Source of the DNA: an uncultured candidate division WWE3 bacterium
GTDB lineage: Bacteria; Patescibacteriota; WWE3; UBA101185; UBA10185
Reading direction: 5' to 3'
Length of the DNA stretch: 64,000 nt
Assembly: GCA_938004185.1 (NCBI GenBank)
Contig: CALKWN010000065.1
Span: 310,001-374,000 of the forward strand
Shown here: in pieces, positions 14,864 through 22,552 of the stretch
Layout: each line of letters opens with the position of its first letter
Position numbering within the stretch: the first letter of the stretch is position 1
The notes under the pieces: model-generated
The model's input: only the letters and a program-made list of their open reading frames with translations
Database searches by the model: none
Told to the model about the DNA's origin: nothing
Program-made: the position numbers and the translations under genes

Positions 14864-15763
14864 CTACATCTGTTGAAGACGTCTTATTCTTTCTTCTATA
14901 GGAGGGTGGGTTGAAAACCAACCCGAAACTTTTTTTTCAAAATTTTTAACGGGGCTTACGATAAATAAATGTGCGGTAGCGCCGTTGGCAGCTTCCAAAA
15001 TATCGCTGTCTGATGCAAGTTTAGCTAAAGCATCCGCAAGTCCCTTCGGGTGTCTTGTTATGGATGCGGCTGTAGCATCAGCTAAGTATTCACGATTTCT
15101 GCTGATCGCGAGCTTAATCAATGTAGCAATAATAGGAGAAAGTATTAAAAATAATATTCCGATCAAAAATATTAACCCGCTTCCCGAGCCTGAGCTGGAA
15201 TTCCTTCTTCTTGATCCGCCGTATAAAGCACCTCTTGTAAACCAATCCGAAATCAAAACTATTGTCCCGACCAGAATACTTACTATAGACATCAACCTTA
15301 TATCGTAATTTCCTATATGAGACATTTCGTGGGCAATAACTCCCTCAAGCTCTCTTTTTTCAAGGCGCTGGAGTATGCCGGTTGTGAAACACACAACTGA
15401 ATGGTTAGGATCTCTTCCTGTAGCGAAAGCGTTCATTGAAGAATCTTGGATTATGTAAATTCGGGGTTTCGGTATTCCCGACGCTATGCTCATGTTTTCT
15501 ACGAGTTTGTGTAAATCGGGGGCGTCCTCAAATTTTACTTCTCTGGCGTTAGAAATACTTAAAACGATTTTGTCAGAATTGTAATATGAAAAAACTCCCG
15601 ACAACCCCGAAAAAATTAAAGCAAAACCCATAAGGGAAAATCCGCTGCCTTCAAAATAATACTCACCCAAAAACCATCCAATTGCTGAAATTACGGCAAT
15701 AAAAAGCACAATAATTACGGCTGTATCTCTTTTATTTTTACTTATCTGCTGGTACATGTTCAT
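14864..15763 (-). CDS. htpX: HtpX-like membrane zinc metalloprotease
   Basis: A 299-residue integral membrane protease for membrane-protein quality control. There are two N-terminal helices (DTAVIIVLFIAVISAIGWFL and the next), the catalytic GVIAHEMSHIGNYDIR (HExxH), two further helices, then NREYLADATAA, whose Glu is the third zinc ligand. It ends with the typical STHPPIEERIRRLQQM. I start at ATG 15763, overlapping the upstream Nudix stop codon as ATGA, rather than at a far upstream codon that would add 41 unrelated residues from inside the Nudix gene. Last gene of the lemA-nudix-htpX operon; lemA and htpX are neighbours in many bacteria. Confidence 0.96.
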   Translation of the reverse strand: MNMYQQISKNKRDTAVIIVLFIAVISAIGWFLGEYYFEGSGFSLMGFALIFSGLSGVFSYYNSDKIVLSISNAREVKFEDAPDLHKLVENMSIASGIPKPRIYIIQDSSMNAFATGRDPNHSVVCFTTGILQRLEKRELEGVIAHEMSHIGNYDIRLMSIVSILVGTIVLISDWFTRGALYGGSRRRNSSSGSGSGLIFLIGILFLILSPIIATLIKLAISRNREYLADATAASITRHPKGLADALAKLASDSDILEAANGATAHLFIVSPVKNFEKKVSGWFSTHPPIEERIRRLQQM

Positions 15764-16227
15764 ACACGATCTTTTTCTTCTTCCTTCCAGCCGAAACTGG
15801 AATACTTTACACCTTTTAGCATTTCGTCCATTCCGAATCGAACAATAGGAATAGTGTTTTCTGGGAGAGATTCTATATTGAACCATCCAATCTCATCACA
15901 TTTTTCAGGCTCGGTGTTGTGGGGGGAACCTTCCCATTTCCTAACTTTGTAGTAAATAAAAACCCTATCCATATCTGAAATCCGAGAAGAAAGCTGCAAA
16001 AGATTACCGAATTCTAAATCGTCCTCTAAGATCTTAACTCCAGCCTCTTCTGCTACTTCACGGCACAGAGCCTGCGTAAAAGATTCACCCTGCTCAGCAT
16101 GGCCTGACACAAAACCATACCAGCCGTCACGCCAACCAGTGTTTTTTCTTTTTTGAAGTAAAATCTTACCGTCCTTTTCAAAATATGCCAACACAGCAAT
16201 TTTGAGCTGAACTACGTGCTTATCCAT
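15760..16227 (-). CDS. Nudix hydrolase
   Basis: A 155-residue nucleoside-diphosphate-type pyrophosphatase. The Nudix box is complete: G-x5-E-x7-REVAEEAG, in GHAEQGESF...REVAEEAGVKI at about residues 42-64. Flanking strands ILLQKRKNTGWRDGWYGFVSG are typical of MutT-like enzymes cleaning oxidised or unwanted nucleotides. The exact substrate cannot be read. It begins 5 nt after the lemA stop and overlaps htpX by 4 nt, so it is translated in one operon with both. Confidence 0.95.
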   Translation of the reverse strand: MDKHVVQLKIAVLAYFEKDGKILLQKRKNTGWRDGWYGFVSGHAEQGESFTQALCREVAEEAGVKILEDDLEFGNLLQLSSRISDMDRVFIYYKVRKWEGSPHNTEPEKCDEIGWFNIESLPENTIPIVRFGMDEMLKGVKYSSFGWKEEEKDRV

Positions 16228-16232
16228 TTTTC

Positions 16233-16778
16233 TTAGAACTGAACTTTAACCGGTTCTTTATCCGCTTCTTCGGTTTCAAAAAAAGCTTCTTGTTTAAAAC
16301 CAAACATTCCTGCAATTAAATTTGACGGGAACGCGACAATTTTTTCGTTGTACTGCCTTACCACGCTGTTAAAAAACTGTCGTGAGTAAGCGACTTTATC
16401 TTCTGTATCGGAAAGTTCTTTCTGAAGATTAATAAAACCTTCCTGCGCTTTTAATTCGGGATAAGCTTCTGCTACGGCAAAAAGACTCTTAAGAGCTGAG
16501 GTTAACTGTACATCAGCCTCACCTGCTGCTTTAGGATCACCGGCACTCATTAAAGCCGTACGGGCCTGAGTAACTTTCTCAAAAACTTCTTTCTCGTGCG
16601 ATGCATATCCTTTTACCGATTCAACCAAATTAGGAATAAGGTCTATCCTTCTTTTCAGTTGAACATCTATTTGACTCCACGCTTCCTTAATTTTTACTCT
16701 AAGGGTAGCCAAAGAGTTATATACGGATACCAGGAAAGTTCCTGCAACCGCGATTATTGCCAAAATAATAATTTCCAT
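16233..16778 (-). CDS. lemA: LemA family membrane protein
   Basis: A 181-residue protein with one N-terminal helix (MEIIILAIIAVAGTFLVSVY) and a helical LemA domain containing the hallmark AWSQIDVQLKRRIDLIPNL near residue 35 and YNEKIVAFPSNLIAGMFGFK near the end. The function of LemA is poorly known; it commonly pairs with htpX-type proteases, as here. The start is the ATG at 16778, preceded by AGGAGG at 5-nt spacing. The GTG two codons earlier overlaps the spacer and is less likely. A TATAAT box lies about 30 nt further upstream. Confidence 0.95.
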   Translation of the reverse strand: MEIIILAIIAVAGTFLVSVYNSLATLRVKIKEAWSQIDVQLKRRIDLIPNLVESVKGYASHEKEVFEKVTQARTALMSAGDPKAAGEADVQLTSALKSLFAVAEAYPELKAQEGFINLQKELSDTEDKVAYSRQFFNSVVRQYNEKIVAFPSNLIAGMFGFKQEAFFETEEADKEPVKVQF

Positions 16779-16832
16779 AAACACCTCCTAAAATAATTAA
16801 CTGCGTATATTATATATGTTTTGGGGAATATT

Positions 16833-18590
16833 TCACTTAAGCCTAAGGTTTGCTTCTTTTACAAAATCTTCAAAATCCAGAGTATTCACGATATCTTGTT
16901 TCTCCGCCCAACCTCTTCGAGCGTTGTAAATACCGTACCTTAGATAATTGAATTGTTCGGTAGAATGTGCGTCGGCATTTATTATCATCTTCACTCCCCA
17001 TTGTTTTGCTTCTTTAACTAAGTCGTCTGTGAGATCCAGACGGTTCGGCTGAGAATTAATTTCTAAAATTTTATTGTTATCGCGCGCCGCCAAAAACACC
17101 TTGTTCCAATCGGGATCTGCGGGATCGCGCCCGTTTATAATCCTTCCTGACGGATGCCCGATTATGTTGATATAAGGGTTTTCCAGTGCTGCTGTAAGGC
17201 GATCCGTCAACTGCTCCTTGTCCTGATCAAAAGAGGTATGAATAGAAGCGACAGCGTAATCTAGCTCAGAAAGAATATCATCAGGCAATCCAAGAGTGGC
17301 GTCGGCTAATATATTAACCTCGTAGCCGAAAAAGACCTTAATAATATCCTGCTTCGAATTTATTTTATTTATAACCTCTCTTTTCTTTTTAATAATATCC
17401 GATACTTCTTTATATCCTCTGGAAGTTACACTTGGAGCATGATCTGAAATTCCAAGATACTTATAACCCATTGAGATTGCCGCTTCCACCATCTCCTCAA
17501 TAGTGTTAACTCCGTCAGAATCAACTGTGTGGCAGTGCACGTCACCTTTTATATCTTCTAAAGTTATTAACTCAGGCAAAGAATATGAAACCGCAGCTTC
17601 TATTTCATTAGACCCGTTTCTAAGTTCAGGCTCAATGTATGGTAGTCCTATAAATTTGTAAAAAGACGGTTCATCTTTAAATTCGTAAAGTTTTTCTCCT
17701 TTTTTTATACCGTATTCAGACAAAGACATCTTTTTAGAGAGTGAGAAGTTTCTTAAAATAATGTTATGCTGTTTCGAGCCGGTAAAGTATTGGAGCATGG
17801 CACCGTAAGCTTCGGGAGTTGAAACTCTCAAATCCACTTGTAAATCGTTTTTGAGAACAACACTACATTTTTTATCACCTTGAGCTAAAACATCGGATAT
17901 CTCGGGAAATGCCATAAAATGTTTGATTACTTTTTCTGCATTTGTTGTTGCTACGGGTAAATCAATGTCACCGACTGTGGCGTTTTTACGCCTAAAAGAT
18001 CCGGCCGCCTCCATGTGGGTAATACAATCGAGCGTATTCATGTAATCGTAGATTCTCTCAACAACCTCCTCAGCTTTCGAATACAACAACCTCTCCTTTT
18101 CATTTTTCGTCATTTTCAACTGGCTTATAGCTTCTAAAATATCTGATTCGGATTTTTCGCCAAAGCCTTCAAGATTTCTTATCTCACCTTTTTCAGCGTG
18201 CTCTTTAAGTTTTTCTACGGCCGTTTCACGTTTATTTAATTTAAAGGCCGCCGAAAGTTTAAACGCTTTCCTTGCACCTATTCCCCTGATACCTATTAAT
18301 TCGAACATTCCGTCTGGAAGGTCCTTTTTTATCTCGTGAAATTCTTTTACAGAGCCGGTGGTGAAAAGTTCATCCAGGTGTGAATAAATTCCTGCACCTA
18401 TGCCGGGAATTTCTTTTAGTCGTTTATTTTCCCAAAGATCGTAAATTGAAACCGTGAGGTTGTCTAAAATCGAAATTGCGTTTTGATAGGCTCTGACACG
18501 GAAAGTGTTGAAATTTTTAACATCCATTGCGGCGAGAACTTCCTTAAGCTGTAAAATAACCTCTTTGTTGGGAATTCGCCTGTCTTTCAT
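16833..18590 (-). CDS. polX: DNA polymerase X family protein with PHP domain
   Basis: A 585-residue gap-filling repair polymerase. Order: 8-kDa lyase-like domain with helix-hairpin-helix (LKEIPGIGAGI, LIGIRGIGARKA), fingers, the nucleotidyltransferase palm with GSFRRKNATVGDIDL (the two metal-binding Asp of DID) and the third Asp in LQVDLRV, then a C-terminal PHP domain starting DVHCHTVDSDG with further metal ligands in GISDHAPS, GYEVNI, HTSF and INADAHS. The metal motifs look complete, so 3'-5' exonuclease or phosphoesterase activity is expected. Start: ATG with TATCAT (18598-18603) ending 7 nt upstream, leaderless type. Confidence 0.96.
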   Translation of the reverse strand: MKDRRIPNKEVILQLKEVLAAMDVKNFNTFRVRAYQNAISILDNLTVSIYDLWENKRLKEIPGIGAGIYSHLDELFTTGSVKEFHEIKKDLPDGMFELIGIRGIGARKAFKLSAAFKLNKRETAVEKLKEHAEKGEIRNLEGFGEKSESDILEAISQLKMTKNEKERLLYSKAEEVVERIYDYMNTLDCITHMEAAGSFRRKNATVGDIDLPVATTNAEKVIKHFMAFPEISDVLAQGDKKCSVVLKNDLQVDLRVSTPEAYGAMLQYFTGSKQHNIILRNFSLSKKMSLSEYGIKKGEKLYEFKDEPSFYKFIGLPYIEPELRNGSNEIEAAVSYSLPELITLEDIKGDVHCHTVDSDGVNTIEEMVEAAISMGYKYLGISDHAPSVTSRGYKEVSDIIKKKREVINKINSKQDIIKVFFGYEVNILADATLGLPDDILSELDYAVASIHTSFDQDKEQLTDRLTAALENPYINIIGHPSGRIINGRDPADPDWNKVFLAARDNNKILEINSQPNRLDLTDDLVKEAKQWGVKMIINADAHSTEQFNYLRYGIYNARRGWAEKQDIVNTLDFEDFVKEANLRLK

Positions 18591-18606
18591 AATATCTATG
18601 ATAGCA

Positions 18607-18655
18607 GAAAAAAATGCGGTTCCAGAAGCTTAGTTGTACAGCTTAAGAAACCGCA
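18607..18655 (-). terminator. Terminator of the 18666-18947 gene
   Basis: Minus strand TGCGGTTTC pairs with GGAACCGCA across a 23-nt loop, then TTTTTTTC. It separates the small gene from polX. Confidence 0.85.
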
Positions 18656-18665
18656 GGTATAAAAA

Positions 18666-18947
18666 TTACGCAACTTGTTTACCTACTTTGATGTGCATTG
18701 TTGATCCTATATGTCTCTCCAGAAAAACATAACTCGGTCTTCCTTTCATGGCTGCACATATTTCTTCAACAAGCCAAAGAGGCATTTGATTGAGATTCCC
18801 CAAATCGTAGGAATACTCATTTATGTCGGAAGGGATGTGGGTTTTATTGTCCGTATCTTTACAACACTCCACCATGAAACCCTTAGCTCCCTGCTCTCGC
18901 ATAAGCTTTTCCATTTCCTTAACCGGATTAACACGAAAAAACGACAT
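18666..18947 (-). CDS. Small conserved-looking protein, unknown function
   Basis: A 93-residue protein of unrecognised family. It has an amphipathic helix at the N-terminus (VNPVKEMEKLMREQGAKG), a CC pair near residue 29, and the second half PLWLVEEICAAMKGRPSYVF then RHIGSTMHIKVG. The gene is independent: a TTGTTA-17-TAAAAT promoter lies upstream, GGAGGG precedes the ATG, and a strong terminator follows. The real protein is therefore credible even without a family. No function can be inferred from neighbours. Confidence 0.7.
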   Translation of the reverse strand: MSFFRVNPVKEMEKLMREQGAKGFMVECCKDTDNKTHIPSDINEYSYDLGNLNQMPLWLVEEICAAMKGRPSYVFLERHIGSTMHIKVGKQVA

Positions 18948-19021
18948 AGTACCCTCCTTTTATTATTTTAGGGGATTTTATCACCGACCGGCGTTTTTAA
19001 CAAAAAAAATACCCGAATTTA

Positions 19022-19050
19022 TTGACCTCACAACAACAAATTGCTAGTAT
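19022..19050 (+). promoter_or_regulatory. Promoter of tRNA-Asp
   Basis: TTGACC (19022-19027), 17 bp, TAGTAT (19045-19050), ending 14 nt before the tRNA. Confidence 0.85.
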
Positions 19051-19064
19051 AACACCAGCATTAT

Positions 19065-19141
19065 GGGGTCGTAGCTCAGTCGGTTAGAGCGCCGCACTGT
19101 CACTGCGGAGGCCGCGGGTTCGAGTCCCGTCGATCCCGCCA
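19065..19141 (+). tRNA. tRNA-Asp (anticodon GTC), CCA encoded
   Basis: The acceptor stem is GGGGTCG/CGATCCC, the anticodon stem CCGCA/TGCGG around CTGTCAC, the T-arm GCGGG-TTCGAGT-CCCGT and the discriminator G followed by CCA. The LysM gene starts 41 nt downstream and may be co-transcribed. No tRNA-linked repeat follows this tRNA. Confidence 0.97.
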
Positions 19142-19181
19142 TGTATAAATGTTTTCTGCCCCCGAATCAGGAGGTTTTTTA

Positions 19182-19652
19182 ATGTCCACAAACAAACAGG
19201 AAAGTACAAATGAGAGAGACGGTTTAGCCTTAATTATTGGGGGGCTATTTATAGTAGCATTGGTTTTTGCCGCTTATAACTATTTCAATAAAAGTTCTGA
19301 AGAGTTCGACAGGGCTCAAAACGATAACGTATTTCAGGAAGAAAATGGTACAGGAGGGGAAGAAATGCAGGGTGATTTAAACGGAGATGCTGTTACAGAC
19401 TCAAACGTTACTTCAGAAACACCCTCATTCATTGCGGCAGAGTGGGTTGCCAACAACTACAACGAAGGCGACATTCAGGGAACATCGTACACCGTAGTTT
19501 CGGGCGACACCCTTTGGGAAATAGCTGAAGGAGCTTATGGCGACGGAACTCAGTGGACAAAAATACTGGAGGCAAATAAAGCTGACGTAGGGTTTTTAGT
19601 GAACGGTCAGCAAGCACTTATCGTACCCGGACAGGTTTTAGTACTGCCCTAA
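19182..19652 (+). CDS. LysM-domain membrane protein
   Basis: A 156-residue protein with one membrane helix near residues 14-34 (ALIIGGLFIVALVFAAYNYF), an acidic, Asn/Gly-rich linker, and a C-terminal LysM module from about residue 104 (GTSYTVVSGDTLWEIAEGAY ... IVPGQVLVLP). LysM binds peptidoglycan or other GlcNAc polymers, so the protein probably ties the membrane to the wall. Start: ATG at 19182 with AGGAGG 7 nt upstream. The earlier frame start at 19149 would place that Shine-Dalgarno inside the gene. It is followed by a strong terminator. Confidence 0.92.
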   Translation: MSTNKQESTNERDGLALIIGGLFIVALVFAAYNYFNKSSEEFDRAQNDNVFQEENGTGGEEMQGDLNGDAVTDSNVTSETPSFIAAEWVANNYNEGDIQGTSYTVVSGDTLWEIAEGAYGDGTQWTKILEANKADVGFLVNGQQALIVPGQVLVLP

Positions 19653-19676
19653 TTTCGATTCATTTGCAAAAAAAGA

Positions 19677-19706
19677 AAACGCTCCCTACGGGGAGTGTTT
19701 TTTATT
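19677..19706 (+). terminator. Terminator after the LysM gene
   Basis: AAACGCTCCC and GGGAGTGTTT form a 10-bp stem with a TACG tetraloop, followed by TTTATT. The same tetraloop appears in the tRNA-Lys terminator. Confidence 0.92.
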
Positions 19707-19737
19707 GTCTTTCGTACTGATATAATCGTGAAGTATT

Positions 19738-19812
19738 GCGGGTGTAGCTTAGTGGTAAAGCGTCTGCTTCCCAAGCAGAAGACCGCGGGTTCGAGCCCCG
19801 TCACCCGCTCCA
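19738..19812 (+). tRNA. tRNA-Gly (anticodon CCC), CCA encoded
   Basis: The acceptor stem is GCGGGTG/CACCCGC, the anticodon stem TCTGC/GCAGA with loop TTCCCAA (anticodon CCC), the T-arm GCGGG-TTCGAGC-CCCGT, the discriminator T, then CCA at 19810-19812. A TATAAT lies about 14 nt upstream. No terminator separates it from the repeat element that follows, unlike tRNA-Lys. Confidence 0.97.
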
Positions 19813-19983
19813 GAAAGGTGGTGTGAGCACCGCAAGGTGCTTAGCAGCTTTCTGGGATGGCGGGGCGAGAATGCCGGAAGGAGCATTAGCGACTGAGGCG
19901 GGGTCTCGAGCTTTACAGATTGTTTGAGCGTTAGCGAAATACAATGTGTTAAGACTTGTGACCGAGCCCCGTCACCCGCTCCA
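19813..19983 (+). repeat. tRNA-linked element, copy 2 (behind tRNA-Gly)
   Basis: Starts at the tRNA-Gly CCA and ends in an exact 21-nt copy of its 3' end (19792-19812 equals 19963-19983, again from C56 of the T-loop to CCA). The core 19899-19965 matches copy 1 at about 63 of 67 positions. The arm GGCGGGGC (19859-19866) pairs with GCCCCGTC (19966-19973), tracking the Gly tRNA sequence just as copy 1 tracks Lys. The first 45 nt fold well: CCAGAAAG (19810-19817, including the tRNA CCA) pairs with CTTTCTGG (19848-19855), enclosing AGCACC-GCAA-GGTGCT. An antisense frame across the element and the tRNA repeats GAGDGAR, a familiar spurious antisense-tRNA peptide, not a protein. Confidence 0.85.
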
Positions 19984-20093
19984 AATAGACTAACAGAATC
20001 CTTTATCCTAACAACATGCCTGAGCTGACGACAGTGACTAACTAAAGAGGATACAACCCATCGTGCACTGACCACAAACTTTGCTTAATTTGT

Positions 20094-20495
20094 TTAACAC
20101 ATATTATTTTTTGCTGACTTTTGTAAATAATTTATGTAATCTTCCTTTTTCTCATGCTCCATCGAATTTGCCTCGGGGTGCTTCAAGTGAGTAATTTCGT
20201 GCTCTATAGTACCCACCAAACCGCCTGGTGCCCTATGAATATCTATGGGGCATATAGAAATACAGCTATCCTCGGGGTGATACATACCCCAAGGGCCGAA
20301 AGATCTTATGTAACATTCAACGTCTCCTTTAATTTCTGGAAACCCTTCTGCTACTATTTCTAAAACCTTTTTTTTGTTCTCCTCAGTGGGTTCGAAATAA
20401 ACAATGTTACGCTGTGCACAGAAATCTTTTAACCCTGGGAGAAAATTACTCATAAGGTTACTATTAACTTTTTCTGAGTATATTATTTTTACCAT
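20094..20495 (-). CDS. Small putative zinc metalloprotease (HExxH)
   Basis: A 133-residue soluble protein. It carries GTIEHEITHLKHPEANS near residues 97-113: the HExxH metal site, with a further His (LKHPE) and downstream acidic residues as possible third ligands. The N-terminal two thirds (VKIIYSEKVNSNL, CAQRNIVYFEP, DVECYIRSFGPWGMYHPEDS) give no family I know. Size and single HExxH suggest a minimal peptidase-like fold, possibly inactive or needing a partner. It is leaderless by sequence: TAAAAT (20502-20507) ends 6 nt before the ATG. Confidence 0.6.
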   Translation of the reverse strand: MVKIIYSEKVNSNLMSNFLPGLKDFCAQRNIVYFEPTEENKKKVLEIVAEGFPEIKGDVECYIRSFGPWGMYHPEDSCISICPIDIHRAPGGLVGTIEHEITHLKHPEANSMEHEKKEDYINYLQKSAKNNMC

Positions 20496-20532
20496 TCTTT
20501 AATTTTACTATGTACAGAAAAACTAAAGAATG

Positions 20533-20567
20533 GGAGGGAAAGAAGTTTTTTTAAACTTTTTCCCTCC
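20533..20567. terminator. Long perfect hairpin in the 20496-20744 spacer
   Basis: GGAGGGAAA...TTTCCCTCC with an inner AAGTTT/AAACTT forms a stem of about 15 bp. On the minus strand it is followed by CATTCTTTAGTTTTTC, so it could terminate transcripts coming from the EamA gene (stop at 20745). The remaining 177 nt of this spacer hold no gene I can see. Confidence 0.5.
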
Positions 20568-20744
20568 GATGTACTACTTGATGTCCGATCGAGTCTATTA
20601 ATCTCGGCAATTGCAGTAGCAGTTACAAATGAATTTAATTTAAAGATCTGGGTGTTGAGTTAATGGTATCCGTGTTATTTTTCATTTCTTGGCAGATAGT
20701 AATGTAAAACAAACTTCTCCAAGCTACCCCATGCCTGGAATTAG

Positions 20745-21161
20745 CTAAAAAGCAATCAAAATAGCACCGGCAGTCATCAAAACACTTCCCAAAACTACGT
20801 GCAATGTAATCTTTTCACTTAAAAACAATGCTCCGAACAAAACCGCTAAAACAAGACTTAATTTATCTATAGGAACAACCTTTGAAACACTTCCAAGCTG
20901 TAAAGCTCTAAAATAGAAAAGCCAAGAAATACCTGTGGTTAATCCGGATAAAATTAAAAATATTAAAGTATGTTTAGAAACAGTAGAAAGATTGCGAAAA
21001 GTACCCTGAAAAAACACTATTCCCCAAGCAAATAAAGTTATAACGATAGTTCTAATTGCTGTAGCCAGATTGGAGTTGATGTTTGTAACACCGATTTTTG
21101 CCAAAATTGCGGTTATAGCAGCAAATAGTGCGGATAAAAGAGCAAATATAAACCACGTCAT
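20745..21161 (-). CDS. EamA-type small transporter (single repeat)
   Basis: A 138-residue membrane protein with about five helices, corresponding to one EamA unit. Landmarks are FALLSALFAAITAILAKIGV at the start, the central RTIVITLFAWGIVFF, and SVSKVVPIDKLSLVLAVLFG plus GAILIAF at the end. Classical DMT transporters have two such units; single-unit forms dimerise. The substrate cannot be read. Start: ATG with TAGAAT (21168-21173) ending 6 nt upstream, leaderless. Divergent from tRNA-Thr. Confidence 0.88.
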   Translation of the reverse strand: MTWFIFALLSALFAAITAILAKIGVTNINSNLATAIRTIVITLFAWGIVFFQGTFRNLSTVSKHTLIFLILSGLTTGISWLFYFRALQLGSVSKVVPIDKLSLVLAVLFGALFLSEKITLHVVLGSVLMTAGAILIAF

Positions 21162-21206
21162 ACAAATATTCTATCACTACACATATCTGGTAGAATAGTT
21201 TAACCG

Positions 21207-21282
21207 GCCGGTATAGCTCAGCTGGCAGAGCAGTCCCTTCGTAAGGGAAAGATCACAGGTTCGAATCCTGTTACCGGCTCCA
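21207..21282 (+). tRNA. tRNA-Thr (anticodon CGT), CCA encoded
   Basis: The acceptor stem is GCCGGTA/TACCGGC, the anticodon loop TTCGTAA (anticodon CGT), the T-arm ACAGG-TTCGAAT-CCTGT and the discriminator T followed by CCA. The anticodon stem has a G-A mismatch at its outer pair (GTCCC/GGGAA). A TAGAAT -10 box is at 21191-21196. No linked repeat element follows. Confidence 0.95.
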
Positions 21283-21356
21283 TTTAAACTCAGCCAAACT
21301 AGACAAATCTTGTACTATAGGGTATAATTCACCTATTCCAAAATTAGGAGGTTACA

Positions 21357-21572
21357 ATGAAATTTTTCTGGTGGTTGCTTTCCCTGGTGGTTGTGGTTTT
21401 TTTGTCATGGACGCTTTTAAGCTCGGGTAATACTAGCGATTTGTCCATTTTTATCGGATTGCCGATAATTTGGGCTTTTTATCTAGTCTATACTTTCGGA
21501 ATCATATTTTCCAAAAAAGAAAAACCCGAAGTAATCCAAATGGCAAAACCGATGAAACCTAAAAAAAAGTAA
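21357..21572 (+). CDS. Small two-helix membrane protein
   Basis: A 71-residue protein with two membrane helices (about residues 3-21 and 30-50) and a Lys-rich cytoplasmic tail ending MAKPMKPKKK. No family recognised. It is clearly expressed as a unit: TAGACA-17-TATAAT promoter, AGGAGG 6 nt before the ATG, and a strong terminator behind. By size and tail it could be a regulator or scaffold peptide of a membrane complex; nothing more can be said. Confidence 0.72.
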   Translation: MKFFWWLLSLVVVVFLSWTLLSSGNTSDLSIFIGLPIIWAFYLVYTFGIIFSKKEKPEVIQMAKPMKPKKK

Positions 21573-21582
21573 CCAAAACCCG

Positions 21583-21637
21583 GAGCAGACAAGTCCCCGC
21601 TGTAAATAAACACAGCGCACTTCTCTGCTCTTTTTTT
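21583..21637 (+). terminator. Terminator of the 21357-21572 gene
   Basis: GAGCAGA (21583-21589) pairs with TCTGCTC (21624-21630), with an inner CGCTGT/ACAGCG hairpin, followed by TTTTTTT. It lies just before galU's own promoter. Confidence 0.88.
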
Positions 21638-21656
21638 GTGCTAAAATTTAATGTAT

Positions 21657-22550
21657 ATGAAACAATACTCCAAAGTAAAAAAGGCCGTTATTGCAGCTGC
21701 AGGTTACGGCACTAGATTTCTTCCGGCGACAAAAAACCAACCGAAAGAAATGCTCCCGATAATAGACAAACCCATTATTCACTATCTTGTTGAAGAAGCC
21801 GTAAATTCGGGAATTGAAGAGATAATACTGGTGACAAGAGCAGGTAACCACATAATGGAAGATTACTTTGATAACAGATCCGAGCTTGAAACATCTCTAG
21901 AAAAAAACGGCAAACTCAAATATCTAGAAATAGTGCAATCCATTCCTCAAATGGCTAATTTTGTTTATGTCAGACAAAAAAATCACCTTCCCTACGGAAA
22001 CGGCTCACCATTAATAACAGTAAAAGAATTAATAGACGACAACGAAGCCTTCGTTTACATGTTCGGTGACGACCTTACCCTATCAAAAACGCCGGTAACC
22101 AAGCAACTCATAGATGTTTACCACGAGCAAAACGCCACTGCGGTACTAGCAGTACAGGAAGTACCTTGGTCTGAAGTAGACAGGTACGCCACAATAAAAT
22201 ACAAAGAAAATGCTCCCTATGAATTTACTATGGAAAAGGGCTTTGAAAAACTTCCAAAAGATCGGGCACCGTCAAACAAAGTTCAGTTCGGGCGTTTTGT
22301 CTTTTCCTACGCAGTTATAGAAGAAGCCCTAAACACTCCTACAGGTAAGGACGACGAGCTTTGGCTCATAGACATCCTTAACAGGCTTGCCGAATCTGGA
22401 AAAAATGTCATTGCCCAGCCTATAGAGGGGGAATGGCTTACGACCGGCGACCCATTAAGATATCTTAAGACTACCCTAAAATTCGCGATGGAAAGAGACG
22501 ATTTGAGAGATGACCTGAAATCGTTTATAAAAGAAGAAATAATAAAGTAA
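21657..22550 (+). CDS. galU: UTP-glucose-1-phosphate uridylyltransferase
   Basis: A 297-residue enzyme making UDP-glucose from UTP and glucose 1-phosphate for surface glycans. The N-terminal nucleotidyltransferase signature KKAVIAAAGYGTRFLPATK contains the G-x-G-T-R loop and is followed by PKEMLPIIDKPIIHYLVEEA. Also visible are FGDDL (metal-binding Asp), EVPWSEVDRYA and GEWLTTGDPLRYL near the end. Of two ATG codons, 21657 lies 9 nt after a TAAAAT -10, while 21651 would be only 3 nt away, so 21657 is chosen. The Ig-like gene follows after 2 nt, forming an operon at the head of the glycan region. Confidence 0.97.
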   Translation: MKQYSKVKKAVIAAAGYGTRFLPATKNQPKEMLPIIDKPIIHYLVEEAVNSGIEEIILVTRAGNHIMEDYFDNRSELETSLEKNGKLKYLEIVQSIPQMANFVYVRQKNHLPYGNGSPLITVKELIDDNEAFVYMFGDDLTLSKTPVTKQLIDVYHEQNATAVLAVQEVPWSEVDRYATIKYKENAPYEFTMEKGFEKLPKDRAPSNKVQFGRFVFSYAVIEEALNTPTGKDDELWLIDILNRLAESGKNVIAQPIEGEWLTTGDPLRYLKTTLKFAMERDDLRDDLKSFIKEEIIK

Positions 22551-22552
22551 AT

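Noticed and set aside
19749..20075. Minus-strand open frame of 108 codons over tRNA-Gly and its element
   Set aside because: Contains two GAGDGAR segments, the typical spurious peptide antisense to tRNA T-arms; it has no ribosome site.
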